From: Pomphorhynchus laevis
Taxonomy: Eukaryota; Acanthocephala; Palaeacanthocephala; Echinorhynchida; Pomphorhynchidae
Length of the DNA: 64,000 bases
Reading direction: 5' to 3'
NCBI GenBank assembly: GCA_012934845.2
Contig: WNNJ02001611.1
Location: forward strand, 62,001 to 126,000
The notes under the pieces are model-generated. The model searched no databases. It saw only the letters and a program-made list of their open reading frames with translations, and was not told the DNA's origin. Below are positions 41,540 through 53,160 of this stretch, one piece after another. The stretch's first letter is position 1. Each line of letters opens with the position of its first letter. The position numbers were made by a program, and so were the translations under genes.

Positions 41540-43570
41540 CACACAGGCGACCGAAACGGCCAGTAAGTACTTCATTCTACTGATGAGTGTTGCCGGGTAC
41601 TCATTGGTCGTCTAGAAGTGACATGGTGACTGAAAGTCGTGAATCAAAGTCCAGTCTGACAAGCAACACCATTTAGTATAAATGCCGTATTTCGTAAGAA
41701 ATCCTGGACCGTTGTTTACTCAGCACATCTGTGCACTACTATTATACATGCAGTATTCATTAAAGATCCAACGAGTGCAGCGACAATTCAGCAACAACCT
41801 CTGCCTAGTGTTTAAGGATGGTCCGCACAGCAATTCGATCTGGTTAAGAGCGTAAGCCTCAGACAATTAAGCAAAGTGTCGGAAACGCCTATAATCATAA
41901 TGTCACACAGGCAACCAAAACGACCAGTGTGTACCTCATTCTACTGATGAGTGTTGCCGGGTACTCATCATTTCGATGCTGAAGTGGTCGTCTAGAAGTG
42001 ACATGGTGATTGAAAGTCGTGAATCGAAGTTCAGTCTATCAAGCAACACCATTTAGTATAAATGCCGTATTTCGTAAGAAATCCTGGACCGTTGTATACT
42101 CAACACATCCGTGCAATACTATTATACATGCCGTATCCATTAAGGATCAAACGAGTGCAGCGACAATTCAGCAGCAAACTCTGCCTACTGTTTGAGGATG
42201 GTCCGCACAGCAATTCGATCTGGTTAAGAGCGTTAGCCTCAGACAATTAAGCAGAGTGTCGGAAACGCCTTTATACACAATGTCACACAGGCAACAGAAA
42301 CGACCAGTGAGTACTTCATTCTACTGATGAGTGTTGCCGGGTACTCATTGGTCGTCTTGAAGTGACATGGTGACTGAAAGTCGTGAATCGAAGTTCATTC
42401 TATCAAGCAACACTATTTAGTATAAATGCCGTATTTCGTAAGAAATCCTGGACCGTTGTTTACTCAGCACATCCGTGCATTACTATTATACCTGCCGTAT
42501 CTATTTAGGATCCAACGAGTGCAGTGACAATTCAGCAACAACCTCTGCCTAGTGTTTAAGGATGGTCCGCACAGCAATTCGATCTGGTTAAGAGCGTAAG
42601 CCTCAGACAATTAAGCAGAGTGTCGGAAACGCATTTATTCACAATGTCACACAGGCAACCGAAACGACCAGTGAGTACTTCATTCTACTGATGAGTGTTG
42701 CCGGGTACTCATTGGTCGTCTAGAAGTGACATGGTGACTGAAAGTCGTGAATCGAAGTGCAGTCTATCCAGCAACACCAGTTAGTATAAATGCCGTATTT
42801 CGTAAGAAATCCTGGACCGTTGTATACTCAACACATCCGTGCAATACTATTATACCTGCCGTATCCATTAAGGATCAAACGAGTGCAGCGACAATTCAGC
42901 AGCAAACTCTGCCTACTGTTTGAGGATGGTCCGCACAGCAATTCGATCTGGTTAAGAGCGTTAGCCTCAGACAATTAAGCAGAGTGTCGGAAACGCCTTT
43001 ATACACAATGTCACACAGGCAACAGAAACGACCAGTGAGTACTTCATTCTACTGATGAGTGTTGCCGGGTACTCATTGGTCGTCTTGAAGTGACATGGTG
43101 ATTGAAAGTCGTGAATCGAAGTTCAGTCTATCAAGCAATACCATTTAGTATAAATGCCGTATTTCGTAAGAAATCCTGGACCGTTGTTTACTCAGCACAT
43201 CCGTGCATTACTATTATACCTGCCATATCTATTTAGGATCCAACGAGTGCAGTGACAATTCAGCAACAACCTCTGCCTAGTGTTTAAGGATGGTCCGCAC
43301 AGCAATTCGATCTGGTTAAGAGCGTAAGCCTCAGACAATTAAGCAAAGTGTCGGAAACGCCTTTATTCACAATGTCACACAGGCAACCGAAACGACCAGT
43401 GAGTACTTCATTCTACTGATGAGTGTTGCTGGGTACTCATTGGTCGTCTAGAAGTGACATGGTGACTGAAAGTCGTGAATCAAAGTCCAGTCTAAGAAGC
43501 AACACCATTCTGTATAAATGCCATATTTCGAAAGAAATCCTAGACTGTTGTCTACTTAGCACATCCGTGC
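41540..43570. repeat. 364 bp satellite with 728 bp higher-order pattern
   Basis: About 5.6 tandem units. The GTCACACAGGCAAC word starts at 41902, 42282, 42646, 43010 and 43374, giving spacings of 380 (one unit carries a 16-base insertion near 41968) and then 364, 364, 364. Two variant unit types alternate, distinguished by GTATACTCAACACATCC against GTTTACTCAGCACATCC and by CAAACTCTGCCTACTG against CAACCTCTGCCTAGTG. Each unit has a strong hairpin (ATGAGT...ACTCAT around GTTGCCGGGT). The array degrades at the right into TATATATCAC sequence. The repeated 62-codon ORFs are by-products. Confidence 0.95.
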
Positions 43571-44335
43571 ACAACTATTATATATATCACATATATATAA
43601 ATCACATCATTATATATTATGCATAATTATATATTATATCATCATTATATATATTTGTACTTAATAGGAAGACCTGTGTGCTGAATCCATGCCGGACCGA
43701 TTGTATATTAGTATATGCTAGAACAGCAAATCAAAAAGCAACATTTTATTAACAACGTTTCGTCGTCGCTTTTTCGAGTATATATACCTGCACTGGGACA
43801 CCAAACGGTGTACTTGTGAATAAATCACTATGTTTTCCTCATGAAAAGGCATAAACACCAGAAAATTTATAGAAAATTTACATATTTTCTATAAATTTGA
43901 TAAAACGTGATGTAATTTTTGTGTTGAAATGAATATTAATTAAATAATTTAAAATATATTCTAAATTATGTCAAATACAAATAATAAGACATACATAATA
44001 AGACATAATAATATATTTGTAATACATAATTTGTTTTTATTAAATTGAAAAGATAGCGCCAAGTAAATTGCGAAAATAACATAGAATTAAATGCATGTTA
44101 GTGAATTGGCTGCTAGCATTCAGCCAATTATGGTTAGGCCAATTTTAGCTTGTACTTGGAGAGCAAATTATTTTGTGAGCATCTTACCTATCAAAAAGTG
44201 TGTTTTGGTTGAAGCAAGCATAATCAATTAACTGTCGAACCCAAGATAAGTTCACGGGAAATGAACGTCGACCTGATGTCTGTATCTCACACAACATTGA
44301 TCAAAATAGGGATAAATTTATTAAGATTTAGACTT
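43571..44335. other. AT-rich spacer
   Basis: No gene recognised between the satellite and the next Naiad remnant. An ATTTTCTATAAATT inverted word pair lies near 43865-43900. Confidence 0.4.
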
Positions 44336-44425
44336 AAATACTAATATCAGATCAGATAACTGAGTCTACGTATTTTATACGATATTTTATTTAAATAAAA
44401 ATAAAGATAATATAAAGATAATATA
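44336..44425 (-). repeat. Naiad-terminus remnant
   Basis: Minus-orientation family terminus (ATCAGATAACTGAGTCTACG at about 44353-44372) followed by AT-rich sequence. A truncated solo unit. Confidence 0.6.
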
Positions 44426-46149
44426 AAGATATTATAAAAATATCTTTTGAAAATAGCTCTTGTCTTATAAAGATAATATTAGATAAAGTATTAATAAGGA
44501 TATGCATCTAGTATGATGTGATAATAAGGCATCTATAACAAGAGCCTCAGTTCTTGTTTTAAAAGATGAAAACATATTTTTTATTGGCATCTTTTTATAA
44601 AAATTTTAAATATTTATTAAATAAATATTTAACATTTAATATTAAATAAATACTTAAATTTTTTAAAACAAATTTAAAGTTACTTAATTTATTAAACCAT
44701 TTATTAATTTATTAAATGGCATCTTAAACAGATTTTTACATTTTATACTAAAATGAGTTGCTGCTAAAATTTTAAAAATTGTAATCTGAATTATGCACTG
44801 AATTTCAGTGTATAATTTATTTACTTACAGATCCTATTCACTTATTACCAATTAAGGATATAAAATAGCCTTTAAGTAACTTTAGTTGCTAAAAGTTGGA
44901 AGAATGCTGCTGTCAACTCCATTCCTATAAATTATGTTTTCGTTTGTGAACTACGAATTTAATTTAAAAAAAACGTCTTTCATCTACCCAATATTTTGTC
45001 TTTCTAATTTGTTATTAGCCCGCAAAGCAGAAATTAAATTTGTTGAAACTTTATATGCTTCTTTGTTCCTCAAAGAACTTGTTCAAATTGATTATTTACA
45101 AATTAAAATAATTACAGCGAGCATAATGTAGTTTTAGACTTAACAATTTTCCGCCAAATTCAGATTCGATAAACTAAAAATTAGTTAATGCAAATTACTT
45201 GAATAAATTTACTCAACTTCCATATTGCTATCCTATAAGCTTATGTTACTTGCTAGTGATTGATCGTTGAGATTTACTTTCTTGTCGTTTATGTTAATCA
45301 CGTAAGGGCACTTTTGCGGCAAATTGTGAGACATCTGTTATGTAAAATGAGCACATAAATTGCGTATTCTCGAGGTTTTGCTTTGAAAATTACATTTGCA
45401 ATTACCATGCATTTATCCTTAACGTGATTCAGTTCGGTGTTAAATATCGCTCCTTCATGTGCTCAATCTGTATATAGCAGCGTTTATTTGTAAAAGCTTA
45501 ATACAAATGACAAATACAATACTTTAAGAGGTAAGTAACCTAACTTGGAGATGTTATAGATCAAAAGATTTTAAAAATATTTATAGACAAAACGGCATTT
45601 AGATATTTACATAACTAATATTCGTTGCACAATATTTCTTTATCTAATAAAGAAATATCTATATCGATTTGTGATCATGTAGATTTATTAGTACTTTATT
45701 AGTAGTAACTTGTTTTGTGCTAAAAATCTATTACATTCATATAAATATTATGACTTTAATTATGGCATTTTCACGAAAACAGTTGATAAAACATCAACTT
45801 GAATAGATTAATATGATATCAGATTAATATCTTATATTAAGATCCTTCATCGCATTATGTTCTGATATGAACGCTTATTATTTAAATATCACTATAATGA
45901 ATTATCACTATAATTTATTTTATATAATTTAATGAATTTATATTCAATTATAAAACATCAACTTGAATTAATATAAATATTGAATAATATTAATAATAAA
46001 TAATACCATTATTAATACCACTACTAATTATTAAATTAGTAGAAGCCTGAAATATTTAAGAGGAATATTAAATATACTTTTAATATTTTAAAAGAGGAAT
46101 TACCGTCTTCATTTTATATTACGCTAATTATAACATCAATTAAAACTAC
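44426..46149. other. AT-rich region, no gene recognised
   Basis: Scattered short open stretches (for example 44934-45131) without family resemblance. No splice-linked exons were convincing. Confidence 0.4.
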
Positions 46150-46640
46150 TTTTAATTAGTAATTTTATTCAATTAGTGAGCACATTTATCCAGGTAGCCT
46201 TATTCTTAATAAAACCAATATTAATGATAAAGAAGGTGTATATCTAGACATGAACATTAAATTAACATTAACTAAAACTACTGTTAATTTATATCGTAAA
46301 GATGACATTTAAATTTACAAGAAACATATTTTTGCATGAGCATTCATGCATACCATATAATATAAAATATAATACATTAAATAATGAAATTTTAAGAATT
46401 GCAACAATATGTAATGATATTGGCTTTCTTCAAAATCATTTAAATAATTTAATAGATACATATTTTAAACTGGGTTACTATAAAAATAACATTAAGCAGA
46501 AAATAGTAAAATATATAAATCAGCACAATAATATAAAGAATAAATTTAAACTCTTAAGTGGCAAATTTTTATGGATGGATAATAAATAATATATTTTCTA
46601 TTAGAATAAGATACTAGATAATCAAATTTTATCAAAGGAA
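46150..46640 (+). mobile_element. Naiad-type element fragment e, RT thumb
   Basis: Begins within the segment encoding FYSISEHIYP (about 46165) and runs through the RT thumb (46302-46589, 95 open codons) into the first part of the untranslated module (AATAAGATACTAGATAATC), which stops at about 46640. One deletion of a few bases near 46305 shifts the frame relative to copy b. Confidence 0.85.
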
Positions 46641-47204
46641 ATTATTTAATAGCATATTTATTTAAATATTGTTTTATTATTTATAAACAATTTATTATTA
46701 ATAATTTATTTATTTATTACAAATATTTTCATTCGCTGGTAATTGTTTCATTCGCTGTAATTTTTTTGTTGTTTAAAAAATTATTAATTCATTATTTATT
46801 ATTCATTATTTATTTATAAATATTATTTATTATTTACATATTATTTATGGATGCTATTTATTTAAATATAAAATATTTATATTTTATATTTAATTTTATA
46901 TTTAAAATTAAAATTAATTTTTTTTTAATTAATTTAAATTTATTTTATTTTTTATAAATTTATTTATAAAAACAAAATCAGACAAAAAATTGTTAAATAT
47001 AAAAATTATTACTAAAAATAAATTTAAACTTTTAAGTCATATCTTTATAATTGGATAGTAACTCTGTACTATTTTTTCATTTTTTTCAAAAAATGAGAAA
47101 AAAATCAAACAGAAAATATTTAAAATTATAAAATTTAAATTTAATCTCCAAAGACAAAATAAATTGTTTACCTACTAGAAAATTGTATAGTTTGTGATAT
47201 TTCA
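46641..47204 (+). other. AT-rich stretch with Naiad scraps
   Basis: Mostly TTATTTA runs. Weak Naiad-like pieces at 46990-47060 (AAATTTAAACTTTTAAGT) and a GIY-YIG leader word (TTGTATAGTTTGTGAT, 47183-47198), next to which the RLE LINE ends. Confidence 0.45.
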
Positions 47205-47282
47205 GTATCGTTAAGTTGGAAGGTTTCCGTCTCGAGCGACCTCTAACAGGCACGCTGCATTTCCCCGCTGCACTACACAGCT

Positions 47283-49064
47283 TTAACGCTGCAAGAGGAA
47301 ATTGGCAGCTCTCCGAGCATCTGTTGCCATCACCAACATATTGCCCAGTTTTGTCAAAAAATTCGAAGTTATCGGCCCGGCAGCACTAATTGTGTCGATT
47401 GCCAACGGCACAAATTTATATTGCGATTCGTCAATACATGTATATTTGGCCTTCTTTCGATCCTCTGCCAATCTAGCAACCTCCCCGGCCCCAGTGACCG
47501 CACTAGGCAAATGACTGGCAGCAAGAATGTTGGGACACGTTAAGTCCCATACTAGCAGACGTCCCCTTTCCCATGGGACTAGTGAAGCACCGTCCGGTAT
47601 CTTTCCGTCGTTTCTGCAGAGCCCGATTGATTCAAGGCGGGACGGGACACCGGCTGTGGCAAGGGCGCTACGAATAAGTGTGTTTACAGCACTGTGCCGA
47701 TTGTGCCGAGAAACCACTCTGGGGCAGTCTAGCCCGTGAATACCAGAGGGGTCTGATACGACCCCGCACTCACACTTAAATGAAACCGAGTTGAGAATAC
47801 CGAGGCGGAGGACTGATGCAAGACAGATTGAATTGTCGTCTAGTTTTGTGCCCATTGAAGCTATCGGTAGGGCATTAAGGAATGCGCCAGACCATCTGGT
47901 AGACGCGGCTAGCAAGCGGGCCTGATCTTTGGGAAAGGCGCATGAAGCTGCCAGATGTCGGAATTGCTTCTCAAACAATGGTGCTGTCCAACGTTGTTGC
48001 AAGGTTGTATCCGTTGGAACAGTCAGGTCGAATTTAGTAGTCCAACTCTCTGACGCCGTTCGGTAGTTAAGGTCACTAGTGCCTAAGCGATCCGCCAAAT
48101 GCACTGGGATTAATAGCGCAGTTAAGTCCTTCGTGCGCGAAACAGATGAACAAAAGGCCGGTATGGATAACTCTTCCGCACGCAAAACACCCAGTCCACT
48201 CATCTTAACAGGTAGCGAGGCTTGACGCCAGGCTTTGTCAGAGAGCCTGAGGTTAAGGATTTCCTCCAGAGAACTGCGAACTTCCACGTCGAAGGCTTTC
48301 ACGAGGCCGTTTGTATAACAAGGTGCGCAGCGTAAAAGGAAGTTGATCCTTGGCAACGTCAAACAATGTCGAAGTATTAAGAAAGCGTCGTGCTTCGCAA
48401 GTTTTGAGAGCTTTCGGCCTACCTGCTGAAGTTGTGTGATAGCCGATTCTAAGAACATATCGAGGTGAAATCCGGCGCAAAGTGGAGCGCCTAGTAAGTC
48501 TGCGGATGACACATCACAGACATTTACGTTTGGCATTATATCAAGTAGAGGTTGAATATAGGTACCGCTTTTAGAAATCACTTGGCATTTGTCTGGCCGT
48601 AAGAACAATACAATTTTTGCTCCTTGAGTTCGAATGTGTTCGATATCATTGATTAGAGTAGAAACTTCTCCTTCTATGCAGCAGTCATCCAGATACCAAA
48701 CAGCTAATGGTGACAAAAGGCTGTGGGTCAGACTGTTGTTGGTAAGTGATAACAGGAGAGGACCGAGAGGATCCCCTTGTTGTACTCCCTCTTTTGAATC
48801 AATCACATTGTCCTCGAAGAGAAGTGTGCTTGGGTAATCGTAGCACATTTCCACGAAGTCCTGGATCCCCGGGATTTCCTTCTTCACAACCTGAAGGACT
48901 GCGCTCCTGCTGATTGAGTTAAAGGCATTTTCGAAGTATAACTTTACCATCGCTGAATTGCCTACCAAACCGTGTTCAGCAAAACATCTCGCTGCATGAA
49001 TTGCGGCCTCGACACCCCCAGGCACACCGACGCCCAGTTGATTTGGAAGAAGCATGTCAACCAC
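47283..49064 (-). CDS. RLE-type LINE protein, RT and restriction-like endonuclease
   Basis: 593 codons. RT motif A reads VKLYFENAFNSI (residues 40-51): the aspartate normally third in KLDFxNAFN is tyrosine, so this copy should be catalytically dead. Motif B is QQGDPLGPLLLS (95-106) and motif C is WYLDDC (123-128). The Cys/His box CECG...GIHGLDC...RHNRH spans 431-457. The endonuclease PD-(D/E)xK-like residues are PD (490-491), WD (506-507) and KKAKY (538-542). Order RT, zinc box, endonuclease matches R2-type proteins. The 593-codon ORF starts in the RT; its N-terminal parts are in the preceding frames. Confidence 0.86.
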   Translation of the reverse strand: MVDMLLPNQLGVGVPGGVEAAIHAARCFAEHGLVGNSAMVKLYFENAFNSISRSAVLQVVKKEIPGIQDFVEMCYDYPSTLLFEDNVIDSKEGVQQGDPLGPLLLSLTNNSLTHSLLSPLAVWYLDDCCIEGEVSTLINDIEHIRTQGAKIVLFLRPDKCQVISKSGTYIQPLLDIMPNVNVCDVSSADLLGAPLCAGFHLDMFLESAITQLQQVGRKLSKLAKHDAFLILRHCLTLPRINFLLRCAPCYTNGLVKAFDVEVRSSLEEILNLRLSDKAWRQASLPVKMSGLGVLRAEELSIPAFCSSVSRTKDLTALLIPVHLADRLGTSDLNYRTASESWTTKFDLTVPTDTTLQQRWTAPLFEKQFRHLAASCAFPKDQARLLAASTRWSGAFLNALPIASMGTKLDDNSICLASVLRLGILNSVSFKCECGVVSDPSGIHGLDCPRVVSRHNRHSAVNTLIRSALATAGVPSRLESIGLCRNDGKIPDGASLVPWERGRLLVWDLTCPNILAASHLPSAVTGAGEVARLAEDRKKAKYTCIDESQYKFVPLAIDTISAAGPITSNFLTKLGNMLVMATDARRAANFLLQR

Positions 49065-49079
49065 TCTCTTGGTAGCAAA

Positions 49080-49556
49080 TCAGCAAGCCATCTTAGCAGC
49101 TAGCCGGCGGATGGTACACCCAACAGCTATAGGTCTGGCTCCACCGTCCCCTTTTACGAAAGCCAGAAGCTTGGCTCCGCATAATATAGGCCTGATCGAG
49201 GTTGCCACTTTACCCGCAAGGATGTTACTTGTTAGCTCACAAATAGATTTCAGTAGTATGTCTCCTGCGACACCACTCGAACAACTAACTAGGTCACGTA
49301 GATGAGAAGGACTTAGGCCATCAGCGCCCCCAGCAGAAGACGGTGGAAATGACTGGAGAGCCGACAAGACAGAAGGACCCGAAATAAGTGGACCTAAATC
49401 GAGATTTGACCGCGGACGTGCGCAGCTTTCATTATAAAGTAACCGCCGTTCTGGATGTTTGCGACGCAAAAGCTCGATAGTCTGCTCGTCCGCACTCAAC
49501 AGCTTGTTGTTATCGGCAAGCAGTCCTACCACTCCACGAATATCACAATCCTCCAA
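49080..49556 (-). CDS. RLE-type LINE protein, linker and RT fingers
   Basis: 158 codons with GPLISGPSVLSALQSFPP, GGADGLSPSHLRDL (about 93-106), CGAKLLAFVKGDGGARPIAVG (about 125-146) and the start of the next RT block. The same boxes occur at 39640-39920. Separated from the flanking parts by frame changes of a few bases. Confidence 0.8.
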   Translation of the reverse strand: MEDCDIRGVVGLLADNNKLLSADEQTIELLRRKHPERRLLYNESCARPRSNLDLGPLISGPSVLSALQSFPPSSAGGADGLSPSHLRDLVSCSSGVAGDILLKSICELTSNILAGKVATSIRPILCGAKLLAFVKGDGGARPIAVGCTIRRLAAKMAC

Positions 49557-49595
49557 CTTTTCAGAAACCTTGTTTCGAAGTTGATCATCCTGGCG

Positions 49596-50075
49596 CTATA
49601 CAGGTTTAGTTCTTTGTGTACTGATTGTTGTGATTGCCCCTTGACCGTACGACATACATGCTGACTTTAACGTCGACCCTAGCGACACAGTACTGTTACC
49701 CCTGTTCGTTAGTGGCACGCGCAAGACTGATTTCGCGAATCCGAGGAGTTGCATCCATGGGTTATCGTTTAGCGGGCAAGCGTTGACAGCATTTATTAGT
49801 TCGACAAGCTTGGTTGCTATTGTGGGCCTCGCTGCACGTGGTATTCGCCGAACCAGACGTACGTTCTCGCAAAGTAGTTCCATTCTCGATAACGAACTTA
49901 GGAGGCTTGGGAAAGCGGTTGGATTGCCATTGGAGTAGGCATCTGCTGTATTCAGTTTGTGAATCGTTGGAGGCTTGCCGGAGCCAGGGCAAGTTGAGCC
50001 TCGACCGTGCTGCCGCACAAGTCCACTTGCCACAGGCATAAAATCCCGGTAGCATACGGAGCATTGTACTCGCAT
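49596..50075 (-). CDS. RLE-type LINE protein, N-terminal zinc finger
   Basis: 159 codons starting MRVQCSVCYRDF, with LVRQHGRGSTCPGSG (C-x2-C...H-x5-C, residues 5-31). Then LVRRIPRAARPTIATKL (about 77-93) and AKSVLRVPLTNRG. The N-terminal finger is expected to bind target DNA. The same region is recognisable at 39000-39250. Confidence 0.8.
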   Translation of the reverse strand: MRVQCSVCYRDFMPVASGLVRQHGRGSTCPGSGKPPTIHKLNTADAYSNGNPTAFPSLLSSLSRMELLCENVRLVRRIPRAARPTIATKLVELINAVNACPLNDNPWMQLLGFAKSVLRVPLTNRGNSTVSLGSTLKSACMSYGQGAITTISTQRTKPV

Positions 50076-50090
50076 AAATCCGTTGTAAGA

Positions 50091-50480
50091 ATGTATGTAT
50101 ATTAGATTATATTTAGACGTTTGTATGTTTATTAGAAACCAAACTTTTTTATCTCCAAAGTGAAAAATTTTTTGAATTAAAATTAAATAATATACTTTGT
50201 TTTAAATACGTAATAATTGGTCCCGCTGCTATAATTTATAATTCACAAAGTATAATTTATACTTTGTGTTAGAATCATAAATTACTGCGAATAATCTCAC
50301 ATGTCATCGTCGGAAATACACTATTAGCATGTATTTATTTCATAGCTGGGTCCTGGGATAGGTTTAGAAGCATGATAATATAGCTCTTATCCTGATAAAC
50401 TCCGATTATTTATGATACAAAATATTTAACTTTAGTTAAGTGATCTGGTTCGTAGAATTTACATTTATTCTAAGCATTTT
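50091..50480 (+). mobile_element. Naiad-derived non-coding unit, diverged
   Basis: From about 50180 to 50460 the untranslated module is visible in plus orientation: TACTTTGTGTTAGAAT, the hairpin AAATACAC...ATGTATTT (about 50315-50338) and a decayed CTGATAAA box (about 50393). No coding sequence. Confidence 0.6.
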
Positions 50481-50955
50481 TACACACTAGAGTTGCACTT
50501 TAATTATGCATGTTAACGACATACGTTTAGAATGTATAGAAGGAGTGCTATGAATTCATATAGTTATTCAAGTCAAATCCAATCCTGTATGTAATTTTTG
50601 AGGTAGAAAATTATTATCTTTAATGCTTCGTGTGTCGCAAGTATGTCATTAAGATAATTAACTCTAATATTTAAAACTTCAGGTAATTCATTTTATATCT
50701 ATATTTGATATGATTAGTCGACTTTATTTATTTTAATATAAAATTAAAATAAATAAATAATAATTTGATCAATAAATCAAAATTTAATAATTAGATAGTA
50801 ATAAATTATAAATAATTGTTATATAAGATTTTATATAATTTATATCTTAAATATAATTTAAATTTTATAATTTAAAATTTAAATATTATTAAAATAAATA
50901 AATCAAATTAAATAATAAATAAATCAACAAATCAAAATTTAATAATTGCTATAAG
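50481..50955. other. AT-rich spacer
   Basis: No gene recognised. AATTTAAATTTTAAATT-type runs dominate from 50740. Confidence 0.4.
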
Positions 50956-51200
50956 ATTTTATCTAATTGTGATAAAAATTGGATTAGTTTTTGTTACTAA
51001 TCAGATAACCGAGTCCACGTATAAATAAACAATTTAATAATTTTGGATAATATTATAAATAATAAATAATTGTTTTAAGATTTTATATAATTTAAATCAA
51101 GTTAAAATTCAAAATTTAAATTTAAAATAAAAATCAAGTTTTATGAATTTAATAATAAATAACAGACGTTGTATCAGAATAAGAATTAGAGGTCAAGTAT
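50956..51200 (-). mobile_element. Naiad-derived unit, terminus part, minus orientation
   Basis: The terminus (ATCAGATAACCGAGTCCACG, about 51000-51020) through AT-rich body to GACGTTGTATCAGAATAAGAATTAGAGGTCA (about 51162-51195). The inner fold part is missing. Confidence 0.75.
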
Positions 51201-53050
51201 TGGAGGTCAAATAGATTAGAGATCAAATTGTATTGTTTATGCGTTAGATCGTTATAAAACATGTTGCCATAATTTTTCGAAATTTATAACACAATTTTTA
51301 AAAACATCTTTATATTAGGGAATTAAATTTGAAAATTATGAAAATTATTTAATTTTTCTAAATTAGAAAAGTTAATTTCTAAATTATGAAAACTTACGAG
51401 GAATTTATTAATCACATGATGGGTGTTGTTGTATTTTCATTTTATATTTAACTAGATCGAACTAAAATTGTAGGTATTTGTATTTTTAATACTGTGCAAA
51501 GCAATTGACATTAGAAACTGGCATAAGAAAAAAGGTCAGAGCTTTTCGTCAGCATTTTACTAACGAATTTTCGAGTAGACATTTTAATTCTTTATTAAAA
51601 TAAGGAATTTTAAAATAGCGTGTACCTATTAATACATTCGCACCATTACAAACTTACGAATTTAAAGTTTTATGAATGAATATTTTTTGAATGAAATTCG
51701 AGTACTTAGACACATGTAGCAAGCTAAAATGGTCATATCCTGAATTCAATTTTAGTCAATAGGTTGAAACTACTATTATTTACATTCTAAATGATAGTAT
51801 CAAGAAATGGTGAAAAGACCGTAATACTATTTATGTGGTAAGAAGGATCAAAACTTTTATATTCAAATATAAACTTCGTGTGCTGTTTATAACAGCAGAA
51901 GTTTATAACACTTCTCGCGCTGTTTAAGCAATATATTTTTAAAGTTACGCTGTATACGTATGTATGATTGGATTAATATTTGCTTTGAATACCTTCAAGT
52001 TATTGTAAACTGACAGTAAACCGTAGTACTCATATAACAGATGCTATTTACTTAAAAATCCTATTATGATAATCATAGTAATCTTATTATTTCTCACAAT
52101 CCCATTATGATATGATAGCTTATCTTATGTAACTTATAGCCATGTAACTTATATGATTGGCTTATAGGTAGGCCTATATAAATCGATTATAACTTTTGTT
52201 TCCAATCTCAATAATGTAACAGTTGCCATCGAAATATTGCAATTTCAAAAATAAGAAACCTTTTATACGGTTCCTTTGAAATTTTTCAATACTTGTTATG
52301 CAAATAGCAAATTATTTGCCGATTACATTAATCGGCAAATAATTTATTAATTAATTTATATTAATTAATAATATAAATTTTGTATTTTTTCTATTATCGA
52401 ATTTGAAAATAAAAAATTAATTAAATAAAAAATTAAATAAACTACAAATTATCAAAATTAAAAATTCATTCAAATTAAAAATTTAATAAATTAAATTTTT
52501 AAATTAAAAATTTAAATTTTTAAATTAATTAATTAAGTTTACTAAATTTAAATTTAGTACATTTGCTACAAATCAGCATAAATCTTGAATGCTTTTTAAA
52601 ATATTAGCGTCAATTGAAAGTTCTAACGAAAGAACTTGTGCTTTAATTTTAAACTTTTGCTATGAATTTATTGGTTCATTTATTGCTTGTTCAAGTCAAG
52701 AGGATGAAGTTGTTAGTTTATATAATAAAGCGTTATTTTAATTATTTCTGTAATGGCTTTTAGTTTAATACTAAATATTAAATATTTATTTAAAAATAAT
52801 TTATTGATTACGAAATTAAATAAAAATTAATTTTAATAAAAGTAAATTTAATTAATTTTAATAAAAATTATTCTAAATTGTTAAATTATTAAAAAATAAT
52901 TTATTGATTACGAAATTTGATTTTATTGATTAATTTTATCAATAAAATTAATTTTAATTAATTTTAAATTAGATATTATTTTAATAAAAATCAAATCTAT
53001 CAGTCGCATTTTATGAACTTTAATCAAAATTCATATATTTCATTTTTGAA
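51201..53050. other. AT-rich intergenic region upstream of the transporter
   Basis: About 1.85 kb with no recognised exon. Simple repeats of AATTAAATTTTTAAATTAAAAATT type around 52440-52550 and a TTTATTGATTACGAAAT repeat around 52800 and 52900. Confidence 0.45.
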
Positions 53051-53115
53051 CGACATCGCGCTCCAATAATGCGGTGACATCGCACTCTTTTGTTTTTCGA
53101 TAACATCACGCTATT
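53051..53115 (+). promoter_or_regulatory. Triple GACATCGCGCTC-like motif upstream of the transporter
   Basis: GACATCGCGCTC (about 53054), GACATCGCACTC (about 53084) and AACATCACGCTA (about 53103), 46-107 bases before the start codon. Three same-strand copies in otherwise AT-rich DNA suggest binding sites or a short minisatellite. No function known. Confidence 0.35.
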
Positions 53116-53160
53116 TTATTATATTAAGAAGCCACACATCAGCAAATCTCTATCAGTTAA

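Larger units (their letters stand above)
47205..50090 (-). mobile_element. RLE-type LINE, nearly full-length
   Basis: Minus-strand single-ORF-type LINE. N-terminal zinc finger (50075-49596), linker and RT fingers (49556-49080), RT palm to endonuclease (49064-47283), then about 20 more codons after a stop at 47283 (VQRGNAACLLEVARDGN to about 47215). Breaks lie near 49590 and 49070, and the stop is at 47283. The GC content of its genes is clearly above the surroundings, which suggests a recent arrival. A closely related decayed copy lies at 38960-40905. Belongs to the RLE-bearing LINEs (R2/Utopia-like groups); the exact clade is not set. Confidence 0.85.

Noticed and set aside
42062-42978. Repeated 62-codon ORFs in the satellite as a gene family
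   Set aside because: They occur only in one of two unit types, lie fully inside the repeat and lose the frame in the alternate units.
41570-43450. CTGATGA in every satellite unit as a hammerhead ribozyme or box C/D snoRNA
   Set aside because: The bases after the box form a simple hairpin with ACTCAT; no properly placed GAAA with stems II and III was found, and no terminal stem supports box C/D.
41540-43570. CRISPR-like array
   Set aside because: Units are 364 bp with no short repeat/spacer structure, in eukaryotic DNA.
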